From the NCBI GenBank assembly GCA_905479685.1, contig CAJQNJ010000174.1, positions 1 to 45,626 of the forward strand: DNA of 45,626 nt, read 5' to 3'. Source of the stretch: an uncultured Acidimicrobiales bacterium. GTDB taxonomy: Bacteria > Actinomycetota > Acidimicrobiia > Acidimicrobiales > SHLQ01. A model generated the notes under the pieces. The model searched no databases. It was not told where the DNA came from and worked only from the letters and a program-made list of their open reading frames with translations. The position numbers were made by a program, and so were the translations under genes. Shown here piece after piece: positions 18,724-27,354 of this stretch; positions within the stretch are counted from its first letter, which is position 1; the number at the start of each line of letters is the position of its first letter.

Positions 18724-19437
18724 ATGGACTTCGCACCGATGCATCGACGCGAAACAGGTCTTCTCAGCAGAGTGCTATCAAAGGCATCACCGGCGGTCGA
18801 ACGGATCGAGATGCAACGAGCACCGCGTGCCGACTTCTGGGATGCATGGAATGCCGATGCTGCAACGTCCGACGGACCGCTGTGGGTTGCTCTCGGGGAC
18901 TCGACGTCGCAGGGGATCGGTGCAGCTGATCCACTCGACGGCTGGATTCCCAGACTTCTGGATCGCTTGCGATCGGCAACCTCGGACCCGTGGCGCGTCA
19001 TCAACCTCAGCATCACCGGTGCCCAGTTCAGTGACATCATCGAACACCAGTTACCGCGGCTCGAGGACGTGCAGCGTGCCGGTCAGGCACCAGCCTTGGT
19101 GACACACCTCGCCGGAGCGAACAACCTGATGGCGCCTGCCAGTTGGTCCAGGACTCTGCGAGACGTCCGCACGATTCTCGACGCACTTCCCGAGCACTCC
19201 GTGGTGGCCCGAGTCGGCGTTTCTTCCCGGTTCAACAGCGTGATGGCCCGTCAGATCAACGGGGTGATCGAGGATCGAGCGAGAACGCGCCCCTTCCATC
19301 TCTTCTGGCCATGGGACTGGCCTTCGCGCGATGGCATCGGCGAGGACAAGTGGCATCCGGGGCCGAAGGGGTACGGCTACATGACCGACGTGATCTTCGA
19401 GCAGGTACGGACATCACTTGCTCGCTCGAGCCGCTGA
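18724..19437 (+). CDS. SGNH/GDSL-family hydrolase
   Basis: A 237-aa protein with the SGNH blocks in order: GDSTSQGIGA (catalytic Ser), GAQFSDI with the block-II Gly, AGANNLM (Asn), and DKWHPGPKGY (Asp/His). Family members are esterases or lipases, often acting on acetylated sugars or lipids. No signal peptide is visible. ATG 18724 is a guess from where homology-like sequence begins; an in-frame GTG at 18592 would add 44 low-information residues, and an ATG at 18739 is also possible. It is convergent with the dynamin-like gene, 2 nt between stops. Confidence 0.8.
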   Translation: MDFAPMHRRETGLLSRVLSKASPAVERIEMQRAPRADFWDAWNADAATSDGPLWVALGDSTSQGIGAADPLDGWIPRLLDRLRSATSDPWRVINLSITGAQFSDIIEHQLPRLEDVQRAGQAPALVTHLAGANNLMAPASWSRTLRDVRTILDALPEHSVVARVGVSSRFNSVMARQINGVIEDRARTRPFHLFWPWDWPSRDGIGEDKWHPGPKGYGYMTDVIFEQVRTSLARSSR

Positions 19438-19439
19438 GC

Positions 19440-21005
19440 CTAGCTACCCACGGATCGACACAATTCTTCGAGCGCTTCTCGGTCTCGGACGACCTGCATG
19501 ACGGGTTCGATCACCCGAGTTGTCGCATGTCCACGAACCTGGTGCTCGATCGCCTTCTGGGCCCGCCGACCCCTGCGCCGTGATGCCACTGCCAGCGGCA
19601 CACGCATGAGAAGACCAAAAAGCAAGCCAAGCAGCACACCACCGAGCAGCAACGCCGAGGGAAGTGGTATCCAGTCGGCGCCAGGTGTGGGTGGCAACAA
19701 CGGGTCGGTGGCGAGTTTGAAGAAACCACCGAGAACGGCAACGACGATGAGCCAGCCGAGTCCAACGACAGCGGCCCCTGCAAAGACTCGCTGAAGCCAA
19801 GCCACCGCGCTCCACCATCTGGAGCGAGCTCCAGCCGCCAAGGCTTCTCGGCCGACGCTGCGACGGAGATCATCGAGGAGTGCGTCTCGATGTTGGCTCA
19901 CGGCGCTGCGAAGAGCGCCCGGCCATGGGGCCTCTGCATCGCCGGCCACATCCTCGGCATAGTCGCGTAGGGCGAGATCTGCTCGGGGCTCCGCGGCACT
20001 GTGACGGCCAGGACCAGGAAGGTCGGCCAACGGTTTGCGGGCCAGGCGACGCAAGAAACGTGTGAACGGCCAGCCCATCGCCAGGCTGCCCTGGCGTTTG
20101 TGGTGGTTGGCCGCAACCCGTGCTGCTTCGGCCGAGCCGGCGGCTTCGGACAGACCAGCAACCAACCGCTCCTCCGCTTCCCCAGCGGACCGCATCGCGC
20201 CGCTTCGACCGAAGCCCGCTGCGGCATCGGCGAGATCGACTTCGACGCGTTCGAGCATGGCAGTCCGTTCTGCAATCGCGCGGGCGAGAACCGCCTCCAG
20301 CTGTCCGAACCCATCGCCTGTCAGCGCGGAGACGGCGATGATCTCCGCGTTCGGGATTCCGTCATCGTCCAACAATCGTGCGAGGTCCGCGGCAACCGCG
20401 GAACCCCCGTCACCAAGGCGATCGATCTGGTTGAGAACGAATCGAAGCATGCCTGCATGTGTGGCGAGCGGCTGAATGTATCCATGGTGCAGCGCCGCAT
20501 CGGCGTACTTCTGTGGATCCGTCACCCACACGACCACATCCACGAGCTCGACCAGTCGATCAACCTCGAGTCGGTGCTCGACCGCCGTCGAGTCGTGATC
20601 GGGTAGATCGAGGACCACAAGCCCATCGAAGTCCGCGTGTTGCATCTCGATCTGATGGCGACGAGAGATCTCGAGCCAATCGAGGAGGGGACCCGCGTCG
20701 GCTGCACCCCATATGACCGCATGTGTTGCCGACGTCGTCGGACGACGGACCGAAGCTTCGCTCAGGTTCGAACCGGCGAGTCGATTCACGATGGAGGATT
20801 TTCCGGACCCCGTGGCGCCCGCGATCGCGACGACCGTATTGGCCGTTCCGTGTCGTAGGCGTGATCGAACCTTTACACGCACGAGGTCGAGTCCCTCGAC
20901 GTCGACAGCTGCGAAGTACTGCGCAGCGATCTCGCGAGCCTCGTCGAGTGCGTCGAGTCGACTCAACAGAACAGAATCGACCACCTCCACGCCTGAATCC
21001 TTCAC
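19440..21005 (-). CDS. Dynamin-like/YfjP-type GTPase with C-terminal membrane segments
   Basis: A 521-aa GTPase: G1 GATGSGKS (63-70), a G2-type Thr in RPTTSATH, G3 DLPDHD (133-138) and G4 NQID (192-195, in place of NKxD). Two strongly hydrophobic stretches lie at about 400-470 (VFAGAAVVGLGWLIVVAVLG and PSALLLGGVLLGLLFGLLM), followed by a basic tail. This resembles actinobacterial membrane-bound GTPase pairs of the dynamin superfamily, used in membrane remodelling, septation or membrane-stress defence. Its ATG overlaps the stop of the upstream GTPase by 4 nt, implying equimolar partners. Confidence 0.82.
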   Translation of the reverse strand: MKDSGVEVVDSVLLSRLDALDEAREIAAQYFAAVDVEGLDLVRVKVRSRLRHGTANTVVAIAGATGSGKSSIVNRLAGSNLSEASVRRPTTSATHAVIWGAADAGPLLDWLEISRRHQIEMQHADFDGLVVLDLPDHDSTAVEHRLEVDRLVELVDVVVWVTDPQKYADAALHHGYIQPLATHAGMLRFVLNQIDRLGDGGSAVAADLARLLDDDGIPNAEIIAVSALTGDGFGQLEAVLARAIAERTAMLERVEVDLADAAAGFGRSGAMRSAGEAEERLVAGLSEAAGSAEAARVAANHHKRQGSLAMGWPFTRFLRRLARKPLADLPGPGRHSAAEPRADLALRDYAEDVAGDAEAPWPGALRSAVSQHRDALLDDLRRSVGREALAAGARSRWWSAVAWLQRVFAGAAVVGLGWLIVVAVLGGFFKLATDPLLPPTPGADWIPLPSALLLGGVLLGLLFGLLMRVPLAVASRRRGRRAQKAIEHQVRGHATTRVIEPVMQVVRDREALEELCRSVGS

Positions 21006-22693
21006 CGCTGGCCCATCGCACCACGCAGCTCGCCGGCAAGACCTCGAAGCGGATCTCCCGACGGCGTCATGTCGCCCAGAAGCCGGTCGAATCGGGTGCG
21101 ATCTTGGTGCAGCAATCGTTCGAGCCGTTCGATCAGGTTCATTCGTGCATCACGTGCGAGATCGCGGACAGCTTGTTCGCCGAAGACGGCGGTCAGCACC
21201 GCCTGAGAGACCGCAGCTGTCCCAGTGGCCACGACGGCCTCTCCACCTGTGATGCCGCCCGTTTGACTGAACACGGCAACCATCAGGGCCACCCCCACAC
21301 CATTGATGCCGGTGGAGAGCGTCCGTGCCAGTGCGACCTTGTCACCGGACTGATCCCGTATGAGGTCCAGAACGTATTCTTCCCATGCCTTCAGCTCGTG
21401 TTCGATTCGTTCGGTCAGTTCTTTGGACGCGCGCTCGATGCCACGTGGTGCATTTGCGAGAGCTTGCGAACCAGCAGGGCGACCCTCCCACTGCTCGACG
21501 ACATCGATCGCTGCTCGATCGACTGCGTCGCGAGTGACGATCACCAGGTTCGATTCGAGCTGTCCAGCAGCCTGTTGGTCTGGTGTCGGTCCCGGCCGAA
21601 AAATGCTTCGGATCGAATCGCGAACACGGCTGACCCCCGACTCGAGCTTCGACATCAACGCACCGGTTCCGACGAACTCACGCCATTGATCGAGCACCTC
21701 ACCGCGCAACAGGGTTCCACGATCGAGCTCGATATCGATGTCGACGAGCGCTTGGGCGTACCGCCGGGTCGCTACTTCTCGTAACGACTCGATGCGTTCT
21801 GCTTGCTGATCGAGTGCGAGCGACACGCGCTCGACTCGCTCGGGGATCGAAGCGAGCGCTCCGTCAAGAGTCCCACGGACGAGCTGCTGTCGCTCGCTGC
21901 TGTCGGCCGCAAGACCATGGAGCCACTGCCGAACAGGGTCGAGCTCGGCACCGATCCGGCCGTCAACGAGTTGGCCCTCGCGAACACGAAACACCGTGGT
22001 CTCGCCGAGGCCTCGCTCGCGAAGCATCTCGCCGAAATGGTCCGCGACCTCGTCCTCGGAACCGGGAGGAATCCGATTGATCAGCACGGCCAATGCCGCC
22101 GACCGCTCCTGGGCCAAGGTCAGGTACTCCCACGGCACAGCGTCTGCATATCGAGCTGCCGTTGTGACGAACAGCCAAAGGTCTGCCGCACCGAGTAGCT
22201 GCGCTGCGAGATCGTGGTTGGCCAGCTCGACCGAGTCGATGTCGGGTGCATCGAGGATCGCGAGCCCAGGATCCATGTGGGCAGAGGTGACGAGCCGAAG
22301 TCCGACCGTTCCAACCTGCCGCTCGCTCGTCCACCGAGGGAGACCGGACAACACGCCATCTGGATCGACGAACCACTCGAGATCATCTTCGTGACAGACG
22401 AGCACCGGAGCCCTCGTCGTGGGCCGGAGAATTCCTGACAGGGTGACGTCGGCGCCAACGAGACTGTTGGTGATGGTGGACTTGCCTGCTCCGGTTGATC
22501 CGCCCAGCACTGCCAGAAGGGGCGCGTCGAGCCGACGGAGCCGAGGCAAGAGATAGTCGTCGATCTGGTCGATCAGCTCGACTCGTTCGCGTCGCGCACC
22601 GTCACTCCCCGGCAGGTCGAGCGACAGGTCCGCTGCCGCCAACTCGTCTCGAAGTCGCTCGATGACGTCCGCCGCATCAGGCGAACGTGTCAT
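21002..22693 (-). CDS. Dynamin-like GTPase, partner of the downstream gene
   Basis: A 563-aa protein with G1 GGSTGAGKST (about 64-73), a G2-type Thr in RPTTRAPV, G3 DAPDID and a degenerate G4 (INRIP). After the GTPase domain comes a long helical region rich in Arg/Glu/Gln with coiled-coil character (SLALDQQAERIESLREVATRRYAQ). A late hydrophobic stretch (GINGVGVALMVAVFSQTGG with GTAAVSQAVLTAVFG) may insert in the membrane. Pairs of unequal dynamin-like proteins that work as hetero-oligomers are known (Streptomyces DynA/DynB, mycobacterial IniA/IniC). It is 25 nt downstream of the acyl-CoA ligase gene. Confidence 0.82.
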   Translation of the reverse strand: MTRSPDAADVIERLRDELAAADLSLDLPGSDGARRERVELIDQIDDYLLPRLRRLDAPLLAVLGGSTGAGKSTITNSLVGADVTLSGILRPTTRAPVLVCHEDDLEWFVDPDGVLSGLPRWTSERQVGTVGLRLVTSAHMDPGLAILDAPDIDSVELANHDLAAQLLGAADLWLFVTTAARYADAVPWEYLTLAQERSAALAVLINRIPPGSEDEVADHFGEMLRERGLGETTVFRVREGQLVDGRIGAELDPVRQWLHGLAADSSERQQLVRGTLDGALASIPERVERVSLALDQQAERIESLREVATRRYAQALVDIDIELDRGTLLRGEVLDQWREFVGTGALMSKLESGVSRVRDSIRSIFRPGPTPDQQAAGQLESNLVIVTRDAVDRAAIDVVEQWEGRPAGSQALANAPRGIERASKELTERIEHELKAWEEYVLDLIRDQSGDKVALARTLSTGINGVGVALMVAVFSQTGGITGGEAVVATGTAAVSQAVLTAVFGEQAVRDLARDARMNLIERLERLLHQDRTRFDRLLGDMTPSGDPLRGLAGELRGAMGQR

Positions 22694-22718
22694 CGAGCAC
22701 GTTCCATGAACACCGCGT

Positions 22719-24266
22719 TCATCGATCTCGAAGTTCGCGGCGAAGGATCTTCCCCGATGCCGACTTGGGGATCTGGTCGATGAACTCGAGCAAACGAATC
22801 TGCTTGAATGTTGCGACCTGCCCCGCCACGAACTCCTGGATCTCTTCGGCAGTGGCCTCTGCTCCCGGCTTCAACGTGATGAAGGCCTTGGGTATCTCAC
22901 CTGCTTCGTCATCGGGGACGCCGATCACCGCCGCATCAGCCACCGCTGGGTGCGTGAGCAAGAGTCCTTCGAGTTCTGCCGGTGGCACCTGAAAGCCCTT
23001 GTATTTGATGAGCTCCTTGATCCGATCCACGATGAAGATGTGGCTGTCGTCATCGAAGTGTGCAACGTCGCCGGTGTGCAACCATCCGTCGGGGTCGATC
23101 GTTGCCGCGGTCGCCTCGGCGTTGTTGAGATATCCCTGCATGACCTGTGGACCGCGAATCCACAATTCCCCGTCTTCGTTCACCCCGAGATCGTTGCCCT
23201 CGAGGTCGACGATGCGGCATTCGGTGTTCGAGATGGTGATACCTGACGAACCTGGTTTGCCTTCTCCCACGATCGTTGCGTGCGAGACCGGAGACATCTC
23301 GGTCATGCCATACCCCTGGATCACGTCGCAGCCGAGCCGCGCGGCCGCCTCGTCACCGAGCTCTCCCGAAAGTGGAGCTGCGCCCGAGAAGATGACCTTG
23401 ATCGAGCTCGTGTCGTACTGATCGACCAGTGGATGTTTTGCCATGGCCAGGACGATCGGTGGAACTGCGAAGAACCACGACACCTTGTGCTCCTGCACGA
23501 TCGACAACGCCTCCTCGAGATCGAACCGAGGCATCGTCACGATCGTCACACCATTTGCAAGCAGACCGTTCATCAGAACCTGCATGCCGTAGATGTGAAA
23601 GAACGGCAGGATCGCCAGGGCGACGTCGTCGACGCCGTACGACAAGATGTGTCGACATTGCTCGATGTTGGCGGTCAGATTGTCGTGGGACAACACAACA
23701 CCCTTGCTCCGTCCCGTGGTGCCCGAAGAGTACGGGAGGACGACGGGAACCGAGCTCGTGTCGACCGGCACCTGTTCGGTCAGAGGTGGGCTGGTCAGCA
23801 GGTCGAACATCGACGGCAACCCCTCGACGGGATCGATTGTGAAGATCTCCTCGACCGAGGTCCCTTCGCTCGCTTCTCGAGCGACATCGAGGAACATCGA
23901 AATCGTCACGAGGATCGTTGCGCCGGAGTCGTTCAGCTGGTTACGTACCTCGCCCGCGGTATACGTCGGATTGATCGTGGTCACGGTTCCACCGGCGTAG
24001 GCGGCACCGTGAAAGAACGATGCGTACTCGGGGATGTTTGGTGCCATCAGACCGAGCGTTGAGCCTGGCCCGAAGCCACGCGCTGCGAGGCCTCCCGCAA
24101 TCAACTGAATCCCGCTGCGAACCTCGCTGAACGTCTGGGTGCGTCCGCTGGGCCCATCGATGATGGCTGGTCGATCCCCGAGTTCGTCGACCATTCGAAG
24201 TGTGTAGTCCGTGATCGATATCCCCGTAGGGAGCTCGACGTCGGGCAGAGGCGAGGTGAACACCAT
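22719..24266 (-). CDS. Acyl-CoA/4-coumarate-CoA ligase family AMP-forming enzyme
   Basis: A 515-aa adenylate-forming enzyme that activates a carboxylic acid to acyl-AMP and then acyl-CoA. Motifs: YSSGTTGRSKGVVLSH (P-loop-like), GYGMTEMSP, WLHTGDVAHFDDD, KELIKYKGFQVPPAELE, and KSASGKILRREL with the catalytic Lys near the C-terminus. The order and sequence match the 4-coumarate-CoA ligase/fatty-acid ligase branch; the acid substrate is not predictable. ATG 24266 is chosen because homology begins there; the in-frame extension to 24503 would cross the palindromes upstream. It leads an operon with two dynamin-like GTPases. Confidence 0.88.
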   Translation of the reverse strand: MVFTSPLPDVELPTGISITDYTLRMVDELGDRPAIIDGPSGRTQTFSEVRSGIQLIAGGLAARGFGPGSTLGLMAPNIPEYASFFHGAAYAGGTVTTINPTYTAGEVRNQLNDSGATILVTISMFLDVAREASEGTSVEEIFTIDPVEGLPSMFDLLTSPPLTEQVPVDTSSVPVVLPYSSGTTGRSKGVVLSHDNLTANIEQCRHILSYGVDDVALAILPFFHIYGMQVLMNGLLANGVTIVTMPRFDLEEALSIVQEHKVSWFFAVPPIVLAMAKHPLVDQYDTSSIKVIFSGAAPLSGELGDEAAARLGCDVIQGYGMTEMSPVSHATIVGEGKPGSSGITISNTECRIVDLEGNDLGVNEDGELWIRGPQVMQGYLNNAEATAATIDPDGWLHTGDVAHFDDDSHIFIVDRIKELIKYKGFQVPPAELEGLLLTHPAVADAAVIGVPDDEAGEIPKAFITLKPGAEATAEEIQEFVAGQVATFKQIRLLEFIDQIPKSASGKILRRELRDR

Positions 24267-24440
24267 TTTGTAGTCTTTCGTTTGGTGGATCAGGACAGCT
24301 GATCGATCTTCGACGACAGCGAGTGTAGACCTGATCCCGCAGTGCACGGGTAGCAAATCGGACCCGACTTGGCGGTCCGCGCCGTGCTCAGATGTTCTTC
24401 TGCCCGCTCGAGCTTGACGAAGTGTGCTCGTTGGTGCAAA

Positions 24441-24473
24441 GTGACAGGTGTCACCAACCGTGACGGAGGTCAC
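24441..24473. promoter_or_regulatory. Tandem operator: two GTGAC-N4-GTCAC palindromes
   Basis: GTGACAGGTGTCAC (24441-24454) and GTGACGGAGGTCAC (24460-24473) are 14-bp palindromes with centres 19 bp apart, close to two helical turns. Both fit GTGA-N6-TCAC, the core of Crp/GlxR-type sites, and would also suit a TetR-type dimer. They lie about 175-207 nt upstream of the acyl-CoA ligase start. Confidence 0.55.
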
Positions 24474-24606
24474 AACTGCTGCCACGTCAGAACAAACAAC
24501 CACAAGACCTCGACTGGGTCACGAGCCATTTCCCTCAAGTTCCCTCACCATCGGCAACAACACTGCCAAACGGAACAGCATGAGATTGACTCAAGTATCC
24601 GTCGAC

Positions 24607-24648
24607 GAGAGGCCCGCCCCGATCACCTTGGGCGGGTCTCTTGCTTTT
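24607..24648 (+). terminator. Intrinsic terminator on the plus strand with no annotated gene
   Basis: CCCGCCC (24613-24619) pairs with GGGCGGG (24630-24636), extended by GAGA/TCTC across a GG bulge, and is followed by TTGCTTTT. The T tail points to plus-strand transcription, where no gene is known. On the minus strand it could only serve as a T-less hairpin after the alpha/beta hydrolase gene. Confidence 0.55.
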
Positions 24649-24662
24649 CCGCTGACTGTGGT

Positions 24663-25559
24663 TCACTGACTGGAACGAGCACGTTCGCGAAGCCGCGCGA
24701 ACAAGTCGACCAACTGCGGGACGAATCGCGCGGGCAGTTCGTGACCCAGGCCTTCGATGAGGGTGAGACTGGCCCGCTCGAGCTGTTCGGCAAGCGCCTG
24801 ACCATGCGCAACTGGGTACACCGGGTCAGCAGTTCCATGGACGACCATCGACTTCGCGGTGATGAGCGGTAGTTCGTCGAATCGGTCTTCGGCCTCGACC
24901 ACAGCATGTCCGTGGCCGTTCGGTCCGCGCCACATCTCGGAGACCTCGGCAAACACCGCCCGCGCGGCTACGACCCGATCGAAGTCGAATAGTGGCCCAG
25001 AGAACCACTCGAGCTGATCGATCACCCACTCCACCCGTTCGACGACGCCCTCGGGCGGGTCGCCGTACAACCGCTCGGTCATCAGTTCGACCAGCCACCG
25101 CTCGGGTAAACCGAACTCTTCACGCCGACCCGGGGTGCTCGAGAACAGCGATAGTGAGGTCACGCGTTCGGGCGAATCCATAGCCAGGCGCTGCGCGACG
25201 ATTCCGCCCATCGAGCGTCCAAAGATATGTGCGGACGCAACATCGAAGGAGTCGAGAACGAAACGAGCGTCAGCTACGAGGTCGTCCATTCCATACGGTT
25301 CCTCGAGCCAGCTACTTCGACCGATGTCTCGCGTGTCGAAGCGGATCACCGCACACCCCAGGGCTGCAAGCCCTTCGATGAAACTCTCTGGCCAGCGCGT
25401 GCTCGGGGCCTCGGCCTCGGACAGGAGCAGCACGACATCACCCGCAGGTGCTGCTGCTGCGCGCAGATCAACGAAAAGCTCAACCCCACCGTTGTCGATG
25501 CGGCCAGAGGTATTCGAGAGAAACGGCACAGTGCCACCATTGTTCCAAGCAGAGGTCAT
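24663..25559 (-). CDS. Alpha/beta-fold hydrolase
   Basis: A 298-aa hydrolase. The nucleophile elbow GRSMGG (Ser116), the acid in HGTADPVYP and the His in GLGHELP form the triad; RFDTRDIGRSSW precedes the elbow as in many epoxide-hydrolase/esterase-like members. The substrate is unknown. ATG 25559 has GGGG 3 nt upstream; in-frame alternatives at 25592 (ATG) and 25613 (GTG) would reach into the divergent popT gene. A hairpin lies just past its stop. Confidence 0.8.
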   Translation of the reverse strand: MTSAWNNGGTVPFLSNTSGRIDNGGVELFVDLRAAAAPAGDVVLLLSEAEAPSTRWPESFIEGLAALGCAVIRFDTRDIGRSSWLEEPYGMDDLVADARFVLDSFDVASAHIFGRSMGGIVAQRLAMDSPERVTSLSLFSSTPGRREEFGLPERWLVELMTERLYGDPPEGVVERVEWVIDQLEWFSGPLFDFDRVVAARAVFAEVSEMWRGPNGHGHAVVEAEDRFDELPLITAKSMVVHGTADPVYPVAHGQALAEQLERASLTLIEGLGHELPARFVPQLVDLFARLRERARSSQ

Positions 25560-25580
25560 GACCCCAACGCACTCGGCCGA

Positions 25581-25586
25581 TAGATT
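25581..25586 (+). promoter_or_regulatory. -10 box of leaderless popT gene
   Basis: TAGATT ends 7 nt before the second of two adjacent ATG codons (25594), which favours 25594 over 25591 as the start. Confidence 0.4.
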
Positions 25587-25593
25587 CTCCATG

Positions 25594-26538
25594 ATGCTGT
25601 CGCGCCTGTTCACTCAATTCGCTCGTGGTTTCACAATGGGCGCATCCGACGTTGTTCCAGGCGTATCTGGCGGAACCGTTGCCCTCATCCTCGGCATCTA
25701 CAACGACTTGATCAGCAACATTGGCATTGGGTCCAAGGCGCTTGGTCGACTGGTCCGAGGTGACTTCTCCGGCTTCATCGACCGGCTACGAACTGTGGAT
25801 TGGCTCTTTCTCGTTCCTCTGCTCGCTGGCATCGGTGCGGCCGTTGCCGTATTGGCCGGAGTCATCGAATCCGCCCTCCGTGAATACCCAGAAGCCATGG
25901 CTGGCCTGTTCTTCGGGCTCGTCATCGGGTCCATCTACGTCGCACGGAATCTCCTTCAATCAGCCAACTCCACGCATGCTGCCATCGCGGCGGGCGTTGG
26001 CCTACTCACGTTCTTCCTTCTCGGCTTCCAATCCGGTCCGATCGCCGACCCAAATCCCATCATGCTCGTATCTGCTGGAGCGCTCGCCATCTGCGCAATG
26101 ATCCTTCCAGGGATCTCGGGGTCGTTCGTCTTGTTGATGATCGGTATGTATGCCTCGGTCCTCGATGCCGTCAATGACCGAAATTTCGGACAGATCGCGT
26201 TGATCGGCTTCGGAGCGGTCATTGGCCTGGCGTTGTTCTCATCTGCACTCAACCACCTCCTGGAACGCCACCACGACGTCGTGATGAGCTGTCTCATCGG
26301 TCTCATGCTCGGCTCACTTCGTGTGCTGTGGCCCTGGCCGAACGGCGTCGGGATCATCGATCACGACGAAACGATCTCTGGCACGGGGCTCGACCTACCG
26401 AACGGCGCACCCTGGATTGCTTCGGTTCTACTCGCCGTTGCTGCGGCAGTCGCCGTGATCGCGATCTCTGCCCTGGCCCAACGGGGCCCTGAGCCAGCAG
26501 AACGAGCACGGCCGGTACAAAGCAACACGCCTCGCTAA
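25594..26538 (+). CDS. popT: DUF368 membrane protein, undecaprenyl-phosphate translocase (PopT type)
   Basis: A 314-aa protein with about nine hydrophobic helices. DUF368 proteins (PopT) recycle undecaprenyl phosphate from the outer to the inner leaflet for cell-wall and glycan synthesis. The family motif appears twice: GASDVVPGVSGGTVALILGIY near the N-terminus and AMILPGISGSFVLLMIGMY near residue 170, an internal repeat with a shared PG[VI]SG core. The first 11 residues are amphipathic. The stop overlaps the convergent gene's stop. Polyprenyl-phosphate-using enzymes occur elsewhere in the window (GT2/GT87). Confidence 0.88.
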   Translation: MLSRLFTQFARGFTMGASDVVPGVSGGTVALILGIYNDLISNIGIGSKALGRLVRGDFSGFIDRLRTVDWLFLVPLLAGIGAAVAVLAGVIESALREYPEAMAGLFFGLVIGSIYVARNLLQSANSTHAAIAAGVGLLTFFLLGFQSGPIADPNPIMLVSAGALAICAMILPGISGSFVLLMIGMYASVLDAVNDRNFGQIALIGFGAVIGLALFSSALNHLLERHHDVVMSCLIGLMLGSLRVLWPWPNGVGIIDHDETISGTGLDLPNGAPWIASVLLAVAAAVAVIAISALAQRGPEPAERARPVQSNTPR

Positions 26539-27317
26539 CGCACGATCTCGAGCCAGCCGCCACCACGCTCGTCGACCAGCATGGCTCGGGCATGTCGACG
26601 ACCACCACCGCCCGCAGGCGCCCATCCCGCCACCGTCAGTCCAGGATGAACTTCACCAACGGGCAAGCTGTGCACAATCGCATCGATATCGAGTGTGAGC
26701 GGACCGCCGTCGCTGTTCACGACAGCACCGTCGAGGCCAGCCCAGGCTCGCCAACGAGCCGAACCGTCTGGCACACCCCACCAATGATCGCGAACACCGA
26801 CACCTTCGAGCTCCCATCGCTCCTCGTCGATGAGGACCTCGCCATGCATCTGCCCGACAAGCCGGTAGCCCGTGGTGCCCGCAACCGGCGAGGGGCCAGG
26901 CGTGCCTTCGGTGTCCCAGTCGAGCTCCAGGCCAACGGCAACGCGATCACCGAATGCGCCCGCCCACACGTCGGTCGGTGAGTCGATGGCAACCCCGAAC
27001 GCCTCGAGGTCTGTCGTCAGATGCTCGAACGGACGAAGGACCGTCGTCTCGGTCCACAATCCAGAGGATCGCAGCTCCATCGAGCCACCAGACGGAAGTG
27101 GCAGGTCGTCAGCCAACACGGTGATCAGCGGGCGGCCGAGCCCCACGACCGATGCCCAGTACCAGGCAACTCCATCGAAGGGTCGAATCGTCAGCGTGAC
27201 ATAGCCACCGACACGGTCCTCGGGGATCACGAACCAGTTGTCCCACACCTCGACCCAGCCAGGATCGCCATTGCTCTCATGGAGAGTCTCGGAACCGACG
27301 GGAAGCGAGTTGGACAC
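26535..27317 (-). CDS. Hypothetical protein with CrtC/AttH-like lipocalin-type motifs
   Basis: A 260-aa protein, Trp-rich and mostly beta. GVGVRDHWWGVPDG resembles the G-x-RDHSWG motif of the hydroxyneurosporene-synthase/AttH-like and DUF7064-type proteins, which bind hydrophobic ligands in a double-lipocalin fold; this is a motif-level resemblance only. There is no signal peptide or transmembrane helix. The GTG start at 27317 is inferred from where coding-like sequence begins (SNSLPVGSETLHESNGD) and from the divergent gene at 27355. Function unknown. Confidence 0.6.
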   Translation of the reverse strand: MSNSLPVGSETLHESNGDPGWVEVWDNWFVIPEDRVGGYVTLTIRPFDGVAWYWASVVGLGRPLITVLADDLPLPSGGSMELRSSGLWTETTVLRPFEHLTTDLEAFGVAIDSPTDVWAGAFGDRVAVGLELDWDTEGTPGPSPVAGTTGYRLVGQMHGEVLIDEERWELEGVGVRDHWWGVPDGSARWRAWAGLDGAVVNSDGGPLTLDIDAIVHSLPVGEVHPGLTVAGWAPAGGGGRRHARAMLVDERGGGWLEIVR

Positions 27318-27354
27318 ACGTGCAGTGTCGCAGCGTGGTGGGCAGACTGTGAAC

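Larger units (their letters stand above)
24267..24662. other. 396-nt gap: tandem palindromes, plus-strand hairpin, no clear gene
   Basis: The gap holds two operator-like palindromes (24441-24473) and a T-tailed hairpin on the plus strand (24607-24648). A 29-codon ORF at 24580-24669 (plus) runs through the hairpin and ends inside the next gene's coding region. I see no tRNA and no convincing protein gene. Confidence 0.5.

Noticed and set aside
24267-24503. 79-residue N-terminal extension of the acyl-CoA ligase
   Set aside because: It crosses the two palindromes and does not resemble the family; homology starts at MVFTSPLP (24266).
24580-24669. 29-codon ORF as a leader peptide upstream of an attenuator
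   Set aside because: The hairpin lies inside the ORF and no plus-strand gene follows closely; the next gene is on the opposite strand.
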